NCBI GenBank assembly: GCA_903907905.1
Contig: CAIVPX010000091.1
Coordinates: forward strand, 1-33,337
Direction: 5' to 3'
Source of the DNA: an uncultured bacterium
GTDB taxonomy: Bacteria; Pseudomonadota; Gammaproteobacteria; Burkholderiales; Burkholderiaceae_E
DNA length: 33,337 nucleotides
In this document: piece after piece, positions 33,251-33,337 of the stretch
Layout: every line of letters starts with the position of its first letter
Numbering within the stretch: the first letter of the stretch is position 1
Made by a program: the position numbers and the translations under genes
The notes under the pieces: model-generated
What the model saw: only the letters and a program-made list of their open reading frames with translations
Databases searched by the model: none
Told to the model about the DNA's origin: nothing

Positions 33251-33337
33251 ATGTCAGAAGGCAAAAAGCCCAACACCGACGCATCAGGCTGGCGCCAGAC
33301 GCTCAACCTGCCCGACACCGCGTTCCCGATGCGCGGC
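33251..33337 (+). CDS. ileS: Isoleucyl-tRNA synthetase, N-terminal fragment (cut by window edge)
   Basis: The first 29 residues only, beginning MSEGKKPNTDASGWRQTLNL and ending LPDTAFPMRG, which matches the usual NLPxTxFPMRG start of bacterial IleS. It is immediately downstream of ribF, the conserved partner. The gene runs off the end of the window. Confidence 0.9.
   Translation, partial: MSEGKKPNTDASGWRQTLNLPDTAFPMRG

Overview
The window is a stretch of chromosome from a high-GC betaproteobacterium, most likely a member of the Burkholderiales close to the Alcaligenaceae/Bordetella group. The evidence is gene content and order rather than any marker search: hemH-hrcA-nadK-recN, fur-bamE-dapB, zapA-6S RNA, rpmB-rpmG, purN-RNA methyltransferase-desaturase and ribF-ileS. 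There is also a Bug-type tricarboxylate-binding protein, a family much expanded in that group. Coding density is high. I see no rRNA, tRNA, phage, insertion sequence, CRISPR array or plasmid feature.

Layout. 1-4127: heme synthesis (hemH, cut by the window edge), heat-shock repressor hrcA, then divergent nadK and recN. 4178-8105, minus strand: a tight four-gene operon for an Anbu-type proteasome homologue with a transglutaminase-like protein, an alpha-E protein and a circularly permuted ATP-grasp protein. It lies 47 nt behind fur on the same strand. 8712-9972: bamE and dapB. 10096-13124: an iron/TonB block, with a ChaN-like lipoprotein divergent from tonB-exbB-exbD; tonB carries an 18-copy hexanucleotide repeat. 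13176-19320, minus strand: a cobalamin-riboswitch operon, btuB-btuF followed by a TldD/TldE-like protease pair. 19411-21846: a large DsbD/ScsB-type thiol transporter. 21973-22731: a small coiled-coil protein, zapA and 6S RNA. 22798-24789: a fumarate-reductase-type flavoprotein and an EVE-domain protein whose 3' end overlaps ispH. 24758-26178: fkpB-ispH, minus strand. 26203-27861: radC and an orphan Bug protein, convergent. 28103-28651: rpmB-rpmG with a strong bidirectional terminator. 28715-32172, minus strand: purN, an RsmB-like methyltransferase and a desaturase with an odd C-terminal tail. 32275-end: ribF and the start of ileS.

The strongest themes are these. (1) The Anbu operon: the four-gene association is known, but its function is not, and here it sits directly behind fur. 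(2) A complete B12 riboswitch with promoter, aptamer and terminator, driving btuB-btuF and apparently a TldD/TldE-like pair. (3) At least five genes (hrcA, nadK, the 69-residue coiled-coil gene, fkpB and purN) have a -10-like hexamer ending 6-7 nt before the ATG and no Shine-Dalgarno sequence, which suggests leaderless mRNAs. (4) The desaturase has a C-terminal tail that resembles, from memory, the end of ISL3-family transposases.

All coordinates and motifs were read by eye. Family assignments rest on recognised motifs and remembered family sequences, with no database search.
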